Below, in pieces: positions 8,647 through 18,877 of a stretch of DNA of 64,000 nucleotides. The notes below the pieces were generated by a model. It was not told the origin of the DNA, did not search any database, and worked only from the letters and a program-made list of their open reading frames with translations. Origin of the DNA: Ruminococcus sp. (GTDB taxonomy: Bacteria; Bacillota; Clostridia; Oscillospirales; Ruminococcaceae); assembly GCA_031262835.1 (NCBI GenBank), contig JAISGY010000013.1, forward strand, positions 1 through 64,000, read 5' to 3'. How positions within the stretch are numbered: the first letter of the stretch is position 1; every line of letters starts with the position of its first letter. Made by a program: the position numbers and the translations under genes.

Positions 8647-10149
8647 TTACTCAGCGGCAACAGCTGCTTGAAGGGCTGTGTTAACTTCCTCAACGAGGAG
8701 GTTAACGGAGTCGGAGATAGCTTCGCGGGTTGTAGCCCAGTCGGTGCCGTGGAATGCAGCGCGGATACCAACGGTTTCGCCGCCGTCGGTTGTGAGCTGC
8801 ATGATGTCGTTGGAGGAACCTGCAGCGAACTCAACGCGGGGGTTATCAGCGGCGATTTGGTCAACAGCTGCGATAGAATCGAGAACGATGTCGGAGAGTT
8901 GGTAGTCGGTTTGTTGCTGACGGCGGCTGATTGCTTTAACATCCTCGTCTTGACCCGCAAGGATCGAGCAGTATGTGTAAGCGGCAACACCGGCGGGGTT
9001 AGTTGCACCCTTAAGGAGGGAGAAGCCGTCGATACGGGTAACGGTGTAGGGAGTTTCTTGGTCAGCAGGACCCGGAACGGGAACGATACGGAGATCCTCG
9101 GGAGAAATCTTTTGAGGCCAAACGTCGGGAGATTGGTTAAACTCATACGCGCCTACGATGAAGAAGAGCTCCTTGCCTTCGCCCATGTATTCGGGGTGGA
9201 TAGACCATGAGAAGAGGGATTTATCGAGGATTAAGCCGTTCTGCCAGAGGTCGTAACCGAAATTGGAAACCTTTTCAATTTCGGGGGAGTTGAGGTTGCA
9301 GACGAGTTGACCGTCGGTTACACCAACAACAGGAACACCTACAGTACCGAAGAGTCCGCGCTCGAACCACCAGCCGTCGAGACCGTGCATATCGTTTTCA
9401 GCATCAACGAAATCGAGGAGGGAAGCCTTGAAGGTATCCCAGTTCCATTCGCCGTTCTGCCATTGCTCGTACGGATCTTCGAGACCGTTTTCTTCAATGG
9501 TGTTAGCGGAGTAAGCGAGAACGAAACGGGAAGCAACGCCAGTTACGAATTCATAGTGTTTACCGCCGAAGTTAACGGCTTCCATACCGGGGCGAACAGA
9601 GTCCCACATGGGGTCGTTAATGTCGATATATTGGTCGATGGATTGGAACATTCCGTTAACTACGCCCTTGGGGTAGTTAGCTTCGTCGTCGCCGGGGAAG
9701 AAGTCAACGCCTTCGCCGCCGAGAACATATGTAGAAAGGTCGTCAAAACGAGTATTCCAAGTTGTTTCATACCACTTAACAGTTCCGCCGTATTTTTCCT
9801 CAAAAAGCTGGAGAGCAGCAGATTTCGGCTGACCTGCGGTGTTGGGGTTAATATCGTAGTGAGCGAGCCATTTAATTTCGTTAGTTGTCATTTCAACATC
9901 GGGGAGCTGTTCGGCAGCGGCAGCGATAGCGGCAGCCTCTTCGTCCGCGAAGGTTGTTGTTACGATTTCAACTGTAGCAACGGTTGTTGTTACGGTTGTA
10001 GCCTCGGTTGTGGTTGTTGTAGCTTCAGCCGCGCCGCCGGCAGCGGTTGTGCCGTCTGCGGGAGTAGTAGTTCCTCCGCCGCAGGCAGAAAGAGCCGCGA
10101 TAAGGGAAACACTGAGTAATCCCGATAAAACTTTGTTAACCTTTTTCAT
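8647..10149 (-). CDS. Extracellular solute-binding lipoprotein (family 1-like), copy A
   Basis: Signal peptide with lipobox LSACGGG, Thr-rich linker, ABC solute-binding-like fold region; paralogous to 10216..11712. Confidence 0.8.
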   Translation of the reverse strand: MKKVNKVLSGLLSVSLIAALSACGGGTTTPADGTTAAGGAAEATTTTTEATTVTTTVATVEIVTTTFADEEAAAIAAAAEQLPDVEMTTNEIKWLAHYDINPNTAGQPKSAALQLFEEKYGGTVKWYETTWNTRFDDLSTYVLGGEGVDFFPGDDEANYPKGVVNGMFQSIDQYIDINDPMWDSVRPGMEAVNFGGKHYEFVTGVASRFVLAYSANTIEENGLEDPYEQWQNGEWNWDTFKASLLDFVDAENDMHGLDGWWFERGLFGTVGVPVVGVTDGQLVCNLNSPEIEKVSNFGYDLWQNGLILDKSLFSWSIHPEYMGEGKELFFIVGAYEFNQSPDVWPQKISPEDLRIVPVPGPADQETPYTVTRIDGFSLLKGATNPAGVAAYTYCSILAGQDEDVKAISRRQQQTDYQLSDIVLDSIAAVDQIAADNPRVEFAAGSSNDIMQLTTDGGETVGIRAAFHGTDWATTREAISDSVNLLVEEVNTALQAAVAAE

Positions 10150-10215
10150 TGTATTTGATAAATCCTCCTAAAAAATTTTTTGATATATATAAAATTGTAT
10201 GAACGAAATAAGGGG

Positions 10216-11712
10216 TTATTCCAAAGCTGCAACGGCGTTTTGGAGGTTGACGTTGACTTCTTCTACGAGCATTTCGAGGGTGTCGGCAGTTGCTTCGCGG
10301 GTTTGAGCCCAATCAACACCTTTGAAAGCGGCGCGGGTGCCGGCGGAATCTCCGCCGTTTGTGGTGATTGAGAAGATGTCTTCGGACGAACCTGCCGCAA
10401 GGTCAATTACAGGATTATCCTTGGCAACTTGGTCGATTGAACGGTTGATTTCAATGAGTTCTTCGGTTATGCCGTAGTCGGAAGCGAATTGACGAGCGGA
10501 AATCTTTTGGAGTTCCGGGTCTTGGTTTGCAACCATCCAACAGTAGGCGAAAGCGGCAACTGCTTCGGGGGCTTTCGCGCCCTTACAGATTGCGAAACCG
10601 TCGAGACGAGCGGCTGTAACGGGGTCTTGGTCAGCCGGAGACGGAACGGGAACTATACGGAGGTTTTCGGGAGGTATCTTCGTAGCCCATGTATCGGGGG
10701 ATTGAGTGTAGTGCCACCAGCCGCCGATGTAGAAGAGCTCTTTGCCCTCGCCCATGTAATGGATAGGCGGAACCCAGCTGTAGAGTGCTTGGTCAACAAT
10801 GAGCCCGTTCGACCAGAGGTCGTAGCCGTAGTTCATAGCCTTTTCAATTACAGGACTGTTTATATTTGAAACGAGTTGTCCGTCAACCTGCCCGACGATA
10901 GGAACGCCCGCCGACATATAGATAGCGCGGTCGTTGTACCAGCCGTCAAGCCCTAACATTTCATTTTCGGGGTCAACATAGTCAATGAGGAGTTCCTTAA
11001 ATGTATCCCAGTTCCAGTTCCCCGACTGCCAAAGCTCGTACGGGTCGTCGAGACCGTTGTCTTCGATGGTTTGGGAGTTATAGGAAACAAGGTAGAGAGC
11101 CGCAACATTATAGATTACTTCAAAATAGTCGTCGCCGAATTTAAGAAGCTCCATAGCATCGCGGGTAGGATCAAAAATATCGAGTGAAAGGTCTATGTAA
11201 TCGGTAACAGGAACAAACATTCCGTTAACAACGCCCTTAGGGAAGTTTTCTTCATCATCGCCGGGAACAAAGTCGATACCCTCGCCGCCTAAAACGTAGC
11301 GCGAAAGGTCGTCAAAACGAGTGTCCCACGTTGTTTGATACCACTTAACAGAGCCGCCGTACTTAACCTCGAAGAGTTCAAGAGCGGAGGTTTTGGGCTG
11401 TCCGGAAGTTGTCGGGTTTTGGTCGTAGGTCGCAAGCCACTTGATATCGGCACCGTTCGGGAGGTCGACATCGGGAAGCTTCTCCGCCGCCGTTTCAATG
11501 ATTGACATTTCCTCTTCCGCGAAGCTTGACGTAACTATTTCAACGGTGGGGATTGTGGTTGTAACGGTTGTAGCAGCCGTTGTTGTCGTCGTATCAGCCG
11601 CACCGCCGGCGGTCGTCGCATCGGTCGGAGCGGTACCCCCGCCGCAGGCTGAAAGAGCCGCGATAAGCGATACCGAAAGGACCCCGGAGATAACCTTGTT
11701 AAGTGTATTCAT
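10216..11712 (-). CDS. Extracellular solute-binding lipoprotein (family 1-like), copy B
   Basis: Lipobox LSACGGG; shares NPTTSGQPKTSALELFEVKYGGSVKWYQTTWDTRFDDLSRYVLGGEGIDFVPGDDEENFPKGVVNGMF with copy A. Confidence 0.8.
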   Translation of the reverse strand: MNTLNKVISGVLSVSLIAALSACGGGTAPTDATTAGGAADTTTTTAATTVTTTIPTVEIVTSSFAEEEMSIIETAAEKLPDVDLPNGADIKWLATYDQNPTTSGQPKTSALELFEVKYGGSVKWYQTTWDTRFDDLSRYVLGGEGIDFVPGDDEENFPKGVVNGMFVPVTDYIDLSLDIFDPTRDAMELLKFGDDYFEVIYNVAALYLVSYNSQTIEDNGLDDPYELWQSGNWNWDTFKELLIDYVDPENEMLGLDGWYNDRAIYMSAGVPIVGQVDGQLVSNINSPVIEKAMNYGYDLWSNGLIVDQALYSWVPPIHYMGEGKELFYIGGWWHYTQSPDTWATKIPPENLRIVPVPSPADQDPVTAARLDGFAICKGAKAPEAVAAFAYCWMVANQDPELQKISARQFASDYGITEELIEINRSIDQVAKDNPVIDLAAGSSEDIFSITTNGGDSAGTRAAFKGVDWAQTREATADTLEMLVEEVNVNLQNAVAALE

Positions 11713-11765
11713 AAAGCTTTATTGCCTCCAAAAATCTCATTGATTTGTGAAATATTTATTATGAT

Positions 11766-11808
11766 AATGTGTTAGTATTATTATAACACATTAAATTTAA
11801 ATTGTAAA
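11766..11808 (-). promoter_or_regulatory. Promoter with overlapping 9-bp inverted repeat (candidate operator) for the solute-binding protein genes
   Basis: AATGTGTTA (11766-11774) N9 TAACACATT (11784-11792); minus strand TTTACA (11803-11808) N17 TATAAT (11780-11785). Confidence 0.6.
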
Positions 11809-11863
11809 TGATTAAAATTTAACAGTAATTTTACATCTTTTTTGTGAAAAATAAACAAAACAA

Positions 11864-13423
11864 CTATTCTGTCGGCTCTGTCACGGTAGTTTCAAACGAT
11901 TCGTTCGACGGGAGGTCAATTTTTTGCGTGAGGGTAAGATGCATTTCAAGTTCGTCAATCTCGCCGGTAATCTTCTTGCGCGAGACGGAAACGATTATGA
12001 CATCGCCCGCTTTTTTCCCTTCAAGAGCGGAGTCAATCGACGTTTCGGACAGGACAGGGTTGCCGTCAATCGCGGTAATAATATCGTTCGGGAGGATTCC
12101 GGCAGCCTCCGCGCCGCTCCCGTCAACAACCGACGCGACAAGCAGCCCGGAGGGGAGCTCGTAATAAGAGGCGGTGAGGTTGTCGAGTGCCTGATACATT
12201 ATCCCGATTTTAACTTCGCCCTCAACATAGCCGTTTTCGATAAGCTCCTCGGCGGTTTTTACAACATTGTCCGCCTGCAAGAGGAACCCGACGCTTTCGG
12301 ACATATTATAGGTAGGGTCAACCGCTTTCCCGACGACAATCCCGATAACCTGCCCGTACATATTAACGGCAGGTCCGCCGGAAGTTCCGGCGTTAACGGC
12401 GGCATCGGTCTGGAAACATTCGAGCTCTGTTGAATAATCGGTCGAGACGATTTGCTTAATATTTGAAATGTAGCCGAAGGTTGCGAAGTTCATCAGCTCT
12501 TCGCCGGCACTTGCGATAATTGCGACTTCTTCGCCCGCCTTAACATCGGAAGTTTTCCCGAAAGTTGCGGGGGTAAGCCCGTCTGCTTCAATCTTAAGCA
12601 CCGCAACGTCCTGCGAGAGGTCCATGCCGATAAACGTCGCCTCATAAACTTCACCCTCAACGGTAACGGTGTAACCAAGCCCGTCGGCGACAACGTGTGC
12701 ATTCGTAATAATGTAGCCGTTCGCGGACATGACAACGCCCGAACCGTAGGAGATCGGGTAAAAATACTGGTCGCCGTAAACGGTAACAAGCACGCTTGAG
12801 GGGAGAACATAGTCAACAACGCCCTCGTGGGTCATAAGCCCTGAATCCTTGTCAATATAAGCCTCGGCGTTCATAACAGGTCGGTCAACCTGTTCAACCT
12901 TAACTTCAATCGGGCTTTTATTCCCGCCGAAGATAGAGTTGCCGGCAGAGGGGCGCGGGGAAGCGGGAAGGCTTTCGGACGAAACATCATCGCCCCCGAA
13001 AAACGCCAGTACGGAAATCATAATCGCCAAAACAGCAATTACCGTAACGGTAATTACTATAGCGGTTTTAGAGATGCCGCGCTTGGGAGCTGCGCCCACC
13101 GGAGCAGGGTTATAACCATATTGCGGCTGCGGAGCAAAACCGTTTTGCGGGTAAGTATAACTGTTTTGCGGCGGCGGGGGAGGCATAAAGCCGTTTTGCG
13201 GCGGAGGCGGCATATAGCCGTTCGGCGGCGGAGGAATGTAACCGTTCGGAGTAGGCACATACCCATTCGGAGCGGCATTGTAAAATTGCGGAGGGGGAGG
13301 CGCGGGCGCGGGCACAGGTTCGGGTGTCGGCGCGGGCACAGGTTCGGGTGTCGGCGGTTCAGGCACAGGTGTCGGCACGGGTTCGGGCGGGGTCTGTCCG
13401 GTCTGTTCGGTGCGGTCGTCCAT
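11864..13423 (-). CDS. HtrA/DegP-like trypsin-type serine protease with PDZ domain and proline-rich cytoplasmic N-terminus
   Basis: IITNAHVV, QDVAVLKIE, AVNAGTSGGPAVN catalytic blocks; PDZ region ASVVDGSGAEAAGILPNDIITAIDGNPV; single TM after PPPNGYIPPPP-type repeats. Confidence 0.9.
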   Translation of the reverse strand: MDDRTEQTGQTPPEPVPTPVPEPPTPEPVPAPTPEPVPAPAPPPPQFYNAAPNGYVPTPNGYIPPPPNGYMPPPPQNGFMPPPPPQNSYTYPQNGFAPQPQYGYNPAPVGAAPKRGISKTAIVITVTVIAVLAIMISVLAFFGGDDVSSESLPASPRPSAGNSIFGGNKSPIEVKVEQVDRPVMNAEAYIDKDSGLMTHEGVVDYVLPSSVLVTVYGDQYFYPISYGSGVVMSANGYIITNAHVVADGLGYTVTVEGEVYEATFIGMDLSQDVAVLKIEADGLTPATFGKTSDVKAGEEVAIIASAGEELMNFATFGYISNIKQIVSTDYSTELECFQTDAAVNAGTSGGPAVNMYGQVIGIVVGKAVDPTYNMSESVGFLLQADNVVKTAEELIENGYVEGEVKIGIMYQALDNLTASYYELPSGLLVASVVDGSGAEAAGILPNDIITAIDGNPVLSETSIDSALEGKKAGDVIIVSVSRKKITGEIDELEMHLTLTQKIDLPSNESFETTVTEPTE

Positions 13424-13446
13424 CTATAAAATCTCCAATCGGCTTG

Positions 13447-14928
13447 TTATCTTTTAATTGCCCGTTCAAGTTCATCTGCAACGGTCTTCAAAATTTTTGT
13501 CCGAGCGAAAAGCTTGTCGTTCGCTTCAATTATATTCCATTTTGATTCGGTAAAGCTTGTTGTCGCAATCATCTTTTCGATAAAGCCTTCGTAGACGTCC
13601 CATTTTTCGCGGTTGCGCCAGTCTTCGTCGGTTATCTTCCATTTTTTGAGGGGGTTCTGTTCGCGTTCGTTGAAGCGGGATAACTGTTCGTCCTTGTCGA
13701 TTTGAAGCCAGAATTTAAGTATGAGTACGCCGCTGTCGGTGAGTTCTTTTTCAAATTCGACAATTTCGCGATATGCTTGGTCTATGCGGTGAGGGTCGGT
13801 GAGGTGTTCGACTGCCTCAACCATTACGCGCCCATACCATGTTCGGTCGAAGATGGTTATATGCCCGGTCTTCGGGATTTTTTGCCAAAAACGCCAGAGG
13901 TAATGACGGTTCTTTTCGGGCGGGAGGGGTGCCGCAACAGGCACAGCCTCGTATCCCCTCGGGTCGAGCGAAGACGCAAGCCGCTTGACTGCGCCGCCCT
14001 TCCCTGCCGCGTCCCAGCCCTCAAAGGCTATTACAACCGGCACTTTATGCTTATAGATAAGCGAATGAAGACGCGCAAGCTCTTTTTGAAGTTTTTTAAG
14101 TTTCTGTTCGTATTTGTCCCTTGTTAAGATATTGTCCTTAAGGTCGATTGACGAAAGCTTGAAGCCCGGCTTGTCGAGGGAGACAATCTCGGCGGTTTGG
14201 AGCACAGGGGTTTTTCTCTTCTCGGAGTTGAGCGCGTTGTTAACCTGACTTACGAGGACGTTGAACATCTGAAAGCGGGTGAATTTTCGGTCGGAGGTGT
14301 CTATAACCTTCCAGTGCGCGTAGGGAAAATCGGTCTTTTCGAGCATATGGTCGAACTGTTTATAGTAGCTGTCGTAGTTTTTGTTCCGCTTCTTGTCCTT
14401 GTCGGTAACGCGCCACTTTGTCGCGTCGTCTTCGCGGAGTTTTAAGAAGCGGCGTTTTTGTTCGCCCTTTGATATATGAAGGAAGAATTTAACTATAAGG
14501 TAGCCGTCGTCGGTAAGCTGACGCTCGAAGGCGTTAACCTTCGCGATACGCTTCTTGTATTCGGATTCGGAGATGTCCTCCTCAAGGCGGGCAATGGCAA
14601 GCTCTTGGTACCAACTCCTGTCAAGGACGGTTATCTTGCCCTTTTCGGGAATCTTTTCCCAAAAACGCTTCATGAGAGGGTAACGCTTTTCGGCATCGGT
14701 CGCCGGCAGGGTCGAATAGACCGAAAAGAAGCGCGGGTCGAGCATCTTAATCATATCGGCGATAAGCTGCCCCTTGCCGGACGCGCCCCAACCCTCAAGA
14801 AGGATTATTACCGGAAGCCCCGCGTCCATAATCTGATGCTGGAGCGTCCCCAAGTCCTGCTGTAGCTGCACCGTCATATCGCGGTAGTCGAAACTTTTGT
14901 TGTTATTCTTAACTGCTTTTTCGAGCAT
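13447..14928 (-). CDS. Polyphosphate:AMP phosphotransferase-like protein (two PPK2 domains)
   Basis: Two Walker A motifs (EGWGASGKG, EGWDAAGKGG) and two Walker B/lid regions (VLDRSWY, IFDRTWYGRV). Confidence 0.9.
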   Translation of the reverse strand: MLEKAVKNNNKSFDYRDMTVQLQQDLGTLQHQIMDAGLPVIILLEGWGASGKGQLIADMIKMLDPRFFSVYSTLPATDAEKRYPLMKRFWEKIPEKGKITVLDRSWYQELAIARLEEDISESEYKKRIAKVNAFERQLTDDGYLIVKFFLHISKGEQKRRFLKLREDDATKWRVTDKDKKRNKNYDSYYKQFDHMLEKTDFPYAHWKVIDTSDRKFTRFQMFNVLVSQVNNALNSEKRKTPVLQTAEIVSLDKPGFKLSSIDLKDNILTRDKYEQKLKKLQKELARLHSLIYKHKVPVVIAFEGWDAAGKGGAVKRLASSLDPRGYEAVPVAAPLPPEKNRHYLWRFWQKIPKTGHITIFDRTWYGRVMVEAVEHLTDPHRIDQAYREIVEFEKELTDSGVLILKFWLQIDKDEQLSRFNEREQNPLKKWKITDEDWRNREKWDVYEGFIEKMIATTSFTESKWNIIEANDKLFARTKILKTVADELERAIKR

Positions 14929-15059
14929 GATTAATACCTTTTTTTCTGCAAAATTTCACTCATATTCAGTATACCTTATATTTTAATAAATTGCAAGAGA
15001 TTTCACAAAATTTTCTTAATAAGTTAACACGCCGCAAAACTTCTGCGGCGTGCTCTATA

Positions 15060-15476
15060 TTATAGATTTTCTGCAATTATCTGTCCGTAATCTTCTTTTA
15101 TGTCAATAACTTTTCTGTCTCTGACGTCGTCTGATATTAAAAAGCAGAGCTTAATATTCTTTCCGCCGGCGGCTTCGCAAATATTCATCACCCCCGATTT
15201 TGAAATGCCTACCGTACCCTTGGGCACATAAACGATCAAAACATTCATCTTTACAATATCGGCGCGCGCACTCGCCGCCTTTACTGCTTTGATTGTCGAA
15301 ACACTGTCAACCGTCCCCATGAAGTTAACCCCGGCGGTCACGCTCCCGTCTTTATTAACATGAGCGGTTACACCGCTTTCCCAGAACGCCTGTTCGTCAT
15401 AAAATGCAGCACCTGCCGTCAAGGAGAAAGACATAATAATTATTGCCGCTAATAAAAGACAGTAAAATTTTTTCAT
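15060..15476 (-). CDS. Small secreted protein of unknown function
   Basis: Signal peptide MKKFYCLLLAAIIIMSFSLTAGAA; start trimmed to MKK. Confidence 0.65.
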   Translation of the reverse strand: MKKFYCLLLAAIIIMSFSLTAGAAFYDEQAFWESGVTAHVNKDGSVTAGVNFMGTVDSVSTIKAVKAASARADIVKMNVLIVYVPKGTVGISKSGVMNICEAAGGKNIKLCFLISDDVRDRKVIDIKEDYGQIIAENL

Positions 15477-15613
15477 GTTAATCCCTCCCATTAATAATAT
15501 ATAACATAAATATGTTCAAATAAACAACATTTTCTTAATAAATTTCGCGGGGGAAGCAAAACCTACTTTATAAACTTTGCGATGAAAAATAATGAAAAAG
15601 TCTCTCATAACTA

Positions 15614-15643
15614 TTGACAACACAGTTAATAATATGATATAAT
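15614..15643 (+). promoter_or_regulatory. sigma-A-like promoter upstream of secDF
   Basis: TTGACA (15614-15619) N18 TATAAT (15638-15643). Confidence 0.7.
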
Positions 15644-15688
15644 GAAACGATTGATGTTTGATAGATTTAATATCATTTAAGATAGAGG

Positions 15689-18070
15689 ATGGATAAAGTG
15701 AAAAGAGTAAAAAAACCGGTATTTTTCGTTGTGTTTATTTTAATATTCCTGTTTGCGTATTCCGTAATATTCGGCATAAGTTATTTTTACGGGGATAATA
15801 AGACAACGTATATTAAGGGCGTTAACGACATACGCTTCGGTATCGACATTAAGGGCGGCGTTGACGTAACGTTTACGCCGGACATTGCCGGGGCGGTTAC
15901 GAATTCGCAGCTTGACTCCGCGAAGGAAGTCATTGTCCAGCGTATGGTTAACCAAAACATAACCGATTACGAATGTTATATCGACTACGATAACGCAAGA
16001 ATTATCGTACGTTTCCCTTGGAAAGAGGGGGAGACGAATTTCGACCCCGAGTCGGCTGTTAAAGAGCTCGGCGAGACCGCTTCCCTGACGTTTCGTGAGG
16101 GTATGGAGGTTGACGCGGCGGGGCTGCCGACGGGGGTAACTGAAAACGTTATCCTTGAGGGTAAGGACGTTTCTAAAGCCGAGGCGGCGTATTACCCCGA
16201 TGAAGCTTCCGGCGGGACTTACATTTGGGTCGTTTCGCTTGAACTTACGCCGGAGGGTGCGACAAAATTTGCGGAGGCAACCGGCAGACTTGCTCCGGTT
16301 AAAGAATCAATATCAATCTGGATGGACGAGACACTGATCTCCGCCCCGACGGTTCAGACGGTTATCACCGACGGCAACGCACAGATTTCCGGCAGCTTCG
16401 ACGCCGACAGCGCGAAAGCTCTTGCCGATAAAATCAACTCCGGCGCACTCCCCTTCAAGCTTGTCACAGCGTCATTCTCGACGATTTCGCCGAGCCTCGG
16501 GCAGGGTGCTCTTGACGCAATGGTTCTTGCGGGGATTATTGCCTTTATCTGCATCTGTATAATAGTAATTGCAATTTACCGCATGATGGGCGTCGTTACC
16601 GTTATTGCCCTTGTCGGGCAGGTTGCGGGAACGCTTGCGTTTGTGTCGGGGTTCTTCTCGTTCCAAAACAGCTCCGTCTTAACTATCCCGGGTATCGCGG
16701 GTATTATCCTTGCCGTGGGGATGGGGGTCGACGCGAACGTTATTACGGGTGAGCGGATTAAGGAGGAACTCTACGCCGGGAAGACACTCGACGGCGCAAT
16801 CAGTTCCGGCTTCGCAAGAGCCTTCTCCGCAATCCTCGACGGCAACGTTACGATGGTCTTAATCGCTATAATCCTAATGGGCGCGTTCGGAACGCCGGAC
16901 AGCATCTTCTCGCAAGCCCTCTCCTTCGCATTCTTCATGTTCGGTCCGTCCACCGCCGGAACAATCTATTCCTTCGGCTTCACCCTCCTTGTCGGTACAG
17001 CCCTCAACATGGTCTTCGGCGTGTGGTGCTCCCGCCTTATGCTCACATCCCTCTCGAAATTTAAGGCCCTTCGCAACCCTTGGCTGTATTGCAAGAATAA
17101 GGGTCAAGACGAAATTAAGACCTTCAACTTCGACTTTATCGCAAAGCGCAAGATATTAATCGGCATCGCAGGCGCAATGATTGTAATTTCAATCGGCTCA
17201 ACATTCATACTCGGGGCTAACCTCGACATACAGTTTAAAGGAGGAACACTCCTTTCCTACGTCTATGACGGCGAGATCGACCTTAACGAGTTTGAAAACA
17301 CGGCAAGAGATTCGCTGGGCGGCTATAACTTCACCGCAACAACCGGCACAGACTTCACAACCGGCAAGAATAATATCCAACTGTCATTATTAACAACCGA
17401 CGGTCTCGGAATAGAGACGCAAACAGCTCTCACAGACTCCCTTGAAGCGAAATTCCCCGGAAGCAACATTGACCTTATTCAGTCCTCCGACATTTCGCCG
17501 AGCTCGGGGCAGGAGTTCTTCCTAAAATGCTTAATTGCGGTACTCCTATCCTTTGTCGTCCTTGTAATCTATATCGCATTGCGGTTTAAGAAGATCGGCG
17601 GCTGGAAAGCCGGGGTCTGCGCAATTATCGCGCTCTTACACGACTGTATCGCCGTATATGGTGCGTTCATAATCTTCGGAATGAGTATCAACGCGAACTT
17701 CATGGCGGTAGTCTTAACAATCCTCGGCTCTTCGATTAACAATACTATAGTAATATATGACAGACTGCGCGAGAACGAAACCCTCTACGACGGCAAGATG
17801 GACCTCTCCGCCCTCGGAAACCTTTCGATAAACCAGTCGATAACGCGCTGCATATGGACTTCGCTTACAACATTCGTTTCGATGGTTGTCGTTTCAATCG
17901 TTGCGGTTTCGATGGGCGTTGAGTCGATTATAAGCTTCTCGATTCCGATGGCTGTCGGCATTGTATGCGGAACCTATTCGTCAATCTGCCTTACAATTCC
18001 CCTCTGGCTCACCCTTCGCGGAACTGTACGCAAGAACAAAACTAAACACGGCAAAACTGTAAAAGCATGA
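15689..18070 (+). CDS. secDF: Fused SecD-SecF preprotein translocase subunit
   Basis: SecD blocks (FGIDIKGGVDVTF, GVDANVITGERIKEEL) and SecF blocks (NLDIQFKGGTLLSY, SSINNTIVIYDRLREN) in one ORF. Confidence 0.95.
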   Translation: MDKVKRVKKPVFFVVFILIFLFAYSVIFGISYFYGDNKTTYIKGVNDIRFGIDIKGGVDVTFTPDIAGAVTNSQLDSAKEVIVQRMVNQNITDYECYIDYDNARIIVRFPWKEGETNFDPESAVKELGETASLTFREGMEVDAAGLPTGVTENVILEGKDVSKAEAAYYPDEASGGTYIWVVSLELTPEGATKFAEATGRLAPVKESISIWMDETLISAPTVQTVITDGNAQISGSFDADSAKALADKINSGALPFKLVTASFSTISPSLGQGALDAMVLAGIIAFICICIIVIAIYRMMGVVTVIALVGQVAGTLAFVSGFFSFQNSSVLTIPGIAGIILAVGMGVDANVITGERIKEELYAGKTLDGAISSGFARAFSAILDGNVTMVLIAIILMGAFGTPDSIFSQALSFAFFMFGPSTAGTIYSFGFTLLVGTALNMVFGVWCSRLMLTSLSKFKALRNPWLYCKNKGQDEIKTFNFDFIAKRKILIGIAGAMIVISIGSTFILGANLDIQFKGGTLLSYVYDGEIDLNEFENTARDSLGGYNFTATTGTDFTTGKNNIQLSLLTTDGLGIETQTALTDSLEAKFPGSNIDLIQSSDISPSSGQEFFLKCLIAVLLSFVVLVIYIALRFKKIGGWKAGVCAIIALLHDCIAVYGAFIIFGMSINANFMAVVLTILGSSINNTIVIYDRLRENETLYDGKMDLSALGNLSINQSITRCIWTSLTTFVSMVVVSIVAVSMGVESIISFSIPMAVGIVCGTYSSICLTIPLWLTLRGTVRKNKTKHGKTVKA

Positions 18071-18078
18071 GGTAAAAT

Positions 18079-18876
18079 ATGTACGGTGGCGCGGCGGCGG
18101 CGAGCCTTTACCCGGATTTGCAGGAAGACTGCTTCTTGTCCCTTGCTTCACGCGGCGTAAGGCATATTGAGATTTTTCTCAATACCCACTCCGAATTCTT
18201 CCCGCCGATGCTTACACGAACGCTTGAAATAAAGCGCGAATACGACATTGACGTAACCTCCGTCCACCCCTACACCTGCGGTTTAGAGACGATGATGCTC
18301 TTTACCTCCTACGAAAGACGCCTCGACGACTTCTTCGAGTACCAACGCCTCTATTTCGACTACATGAACAAGCTTGGCGCGAAGTATTTTATCCTCCATG
18401 GCGTTAAGCCTCCGGAGAAGCTGCCGGAGACGGAGATTTTCGAGCGGTTCGCAATGCTCCAAGACCTTGCGGAGAGCTTCGGGGTTAAAGTGCTTCAAGA
18501 AAATGTTGTCCGCAATTCGTCAAGGGACCTTGCGAAGCTTGTCCGAATGAAAGCGTACCTCGGGGATAAGGCGCAGTTTGTCCTTGACACAAAACAGGCG
18601 AGGCGTTCGGGCTATAATCCGCTCGACCACGTCCGCGCTTTGGGCAGCAGTATTAAGCACATTCACTTTTCGGACGCAGATAATGACAGCGACTGCAAGA
18701 TGTTTTCACCCTCCGATGGAAACGACAGGTTCTTTGCCGAACTTGCTCAAAACGGCTTCGATGGTGCGGTTTTACTCGAACTTTACAGGGAAGATTCGCC
18801 CGATTTTACAGACAGGCTTGCGGACAACGCTAAGCTGCTTGATGATTACCTTATAAATAGAAGATGGGAAAAGTAA
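18079..18876 (+). CDS. Sugar phosphate isomerase/epimerase (TIM-barrel, AP endonuclease family 2-like)
   Basis: [54 protein letters not shown]. Confidence 0.82.
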   Translation: MYGGAAAASLYPDLQEDCFLSLASRGVRHIEIFLNTHSEFFPPMLTRTLEIKREYDIDVTSVHPYTCGLETMMLFTSYERRLDDFFEYQRLYFDYMNKLGAKYFILHGVKPPEKLPETEIFERFAMLQDLAESFGVKVLQENVVRNSSRDLAKLVRMKAYLGDKAQFVLDTKQARRSGYNPLDHVRALGSSIKHIHFSDADNDSDCKMFSPSDGNDRFFAELAQNGFDGAVLLELYREDSPDFTDRLADNAKLLDDYLINRRWEK

Positions 18877-18877
18877 T

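Noticed and set aside
9307-10119. 270-aa plus-strand ORF opposite the solute-binding protein gene
   Set aside because: Shadow ORF with low-complexity Gly/Cys/Ser sequence antisense to a confident CDS; no RBS or family signature
13121-13429. Arg-rich plus-strand ORF (RRGRHKAVLRRRRHIAVRRRRNV)
   Set aside because: Antisense of the proline-rich HtrA N-terminus; composition artefact
15020-15058. Hairpin acacgccgcaaaacttctgcggcgtg
   Set aside because: Probably an ordinary terminator downstream of the small secreted protein gene; T-tract is weak so not listed as a confident feature
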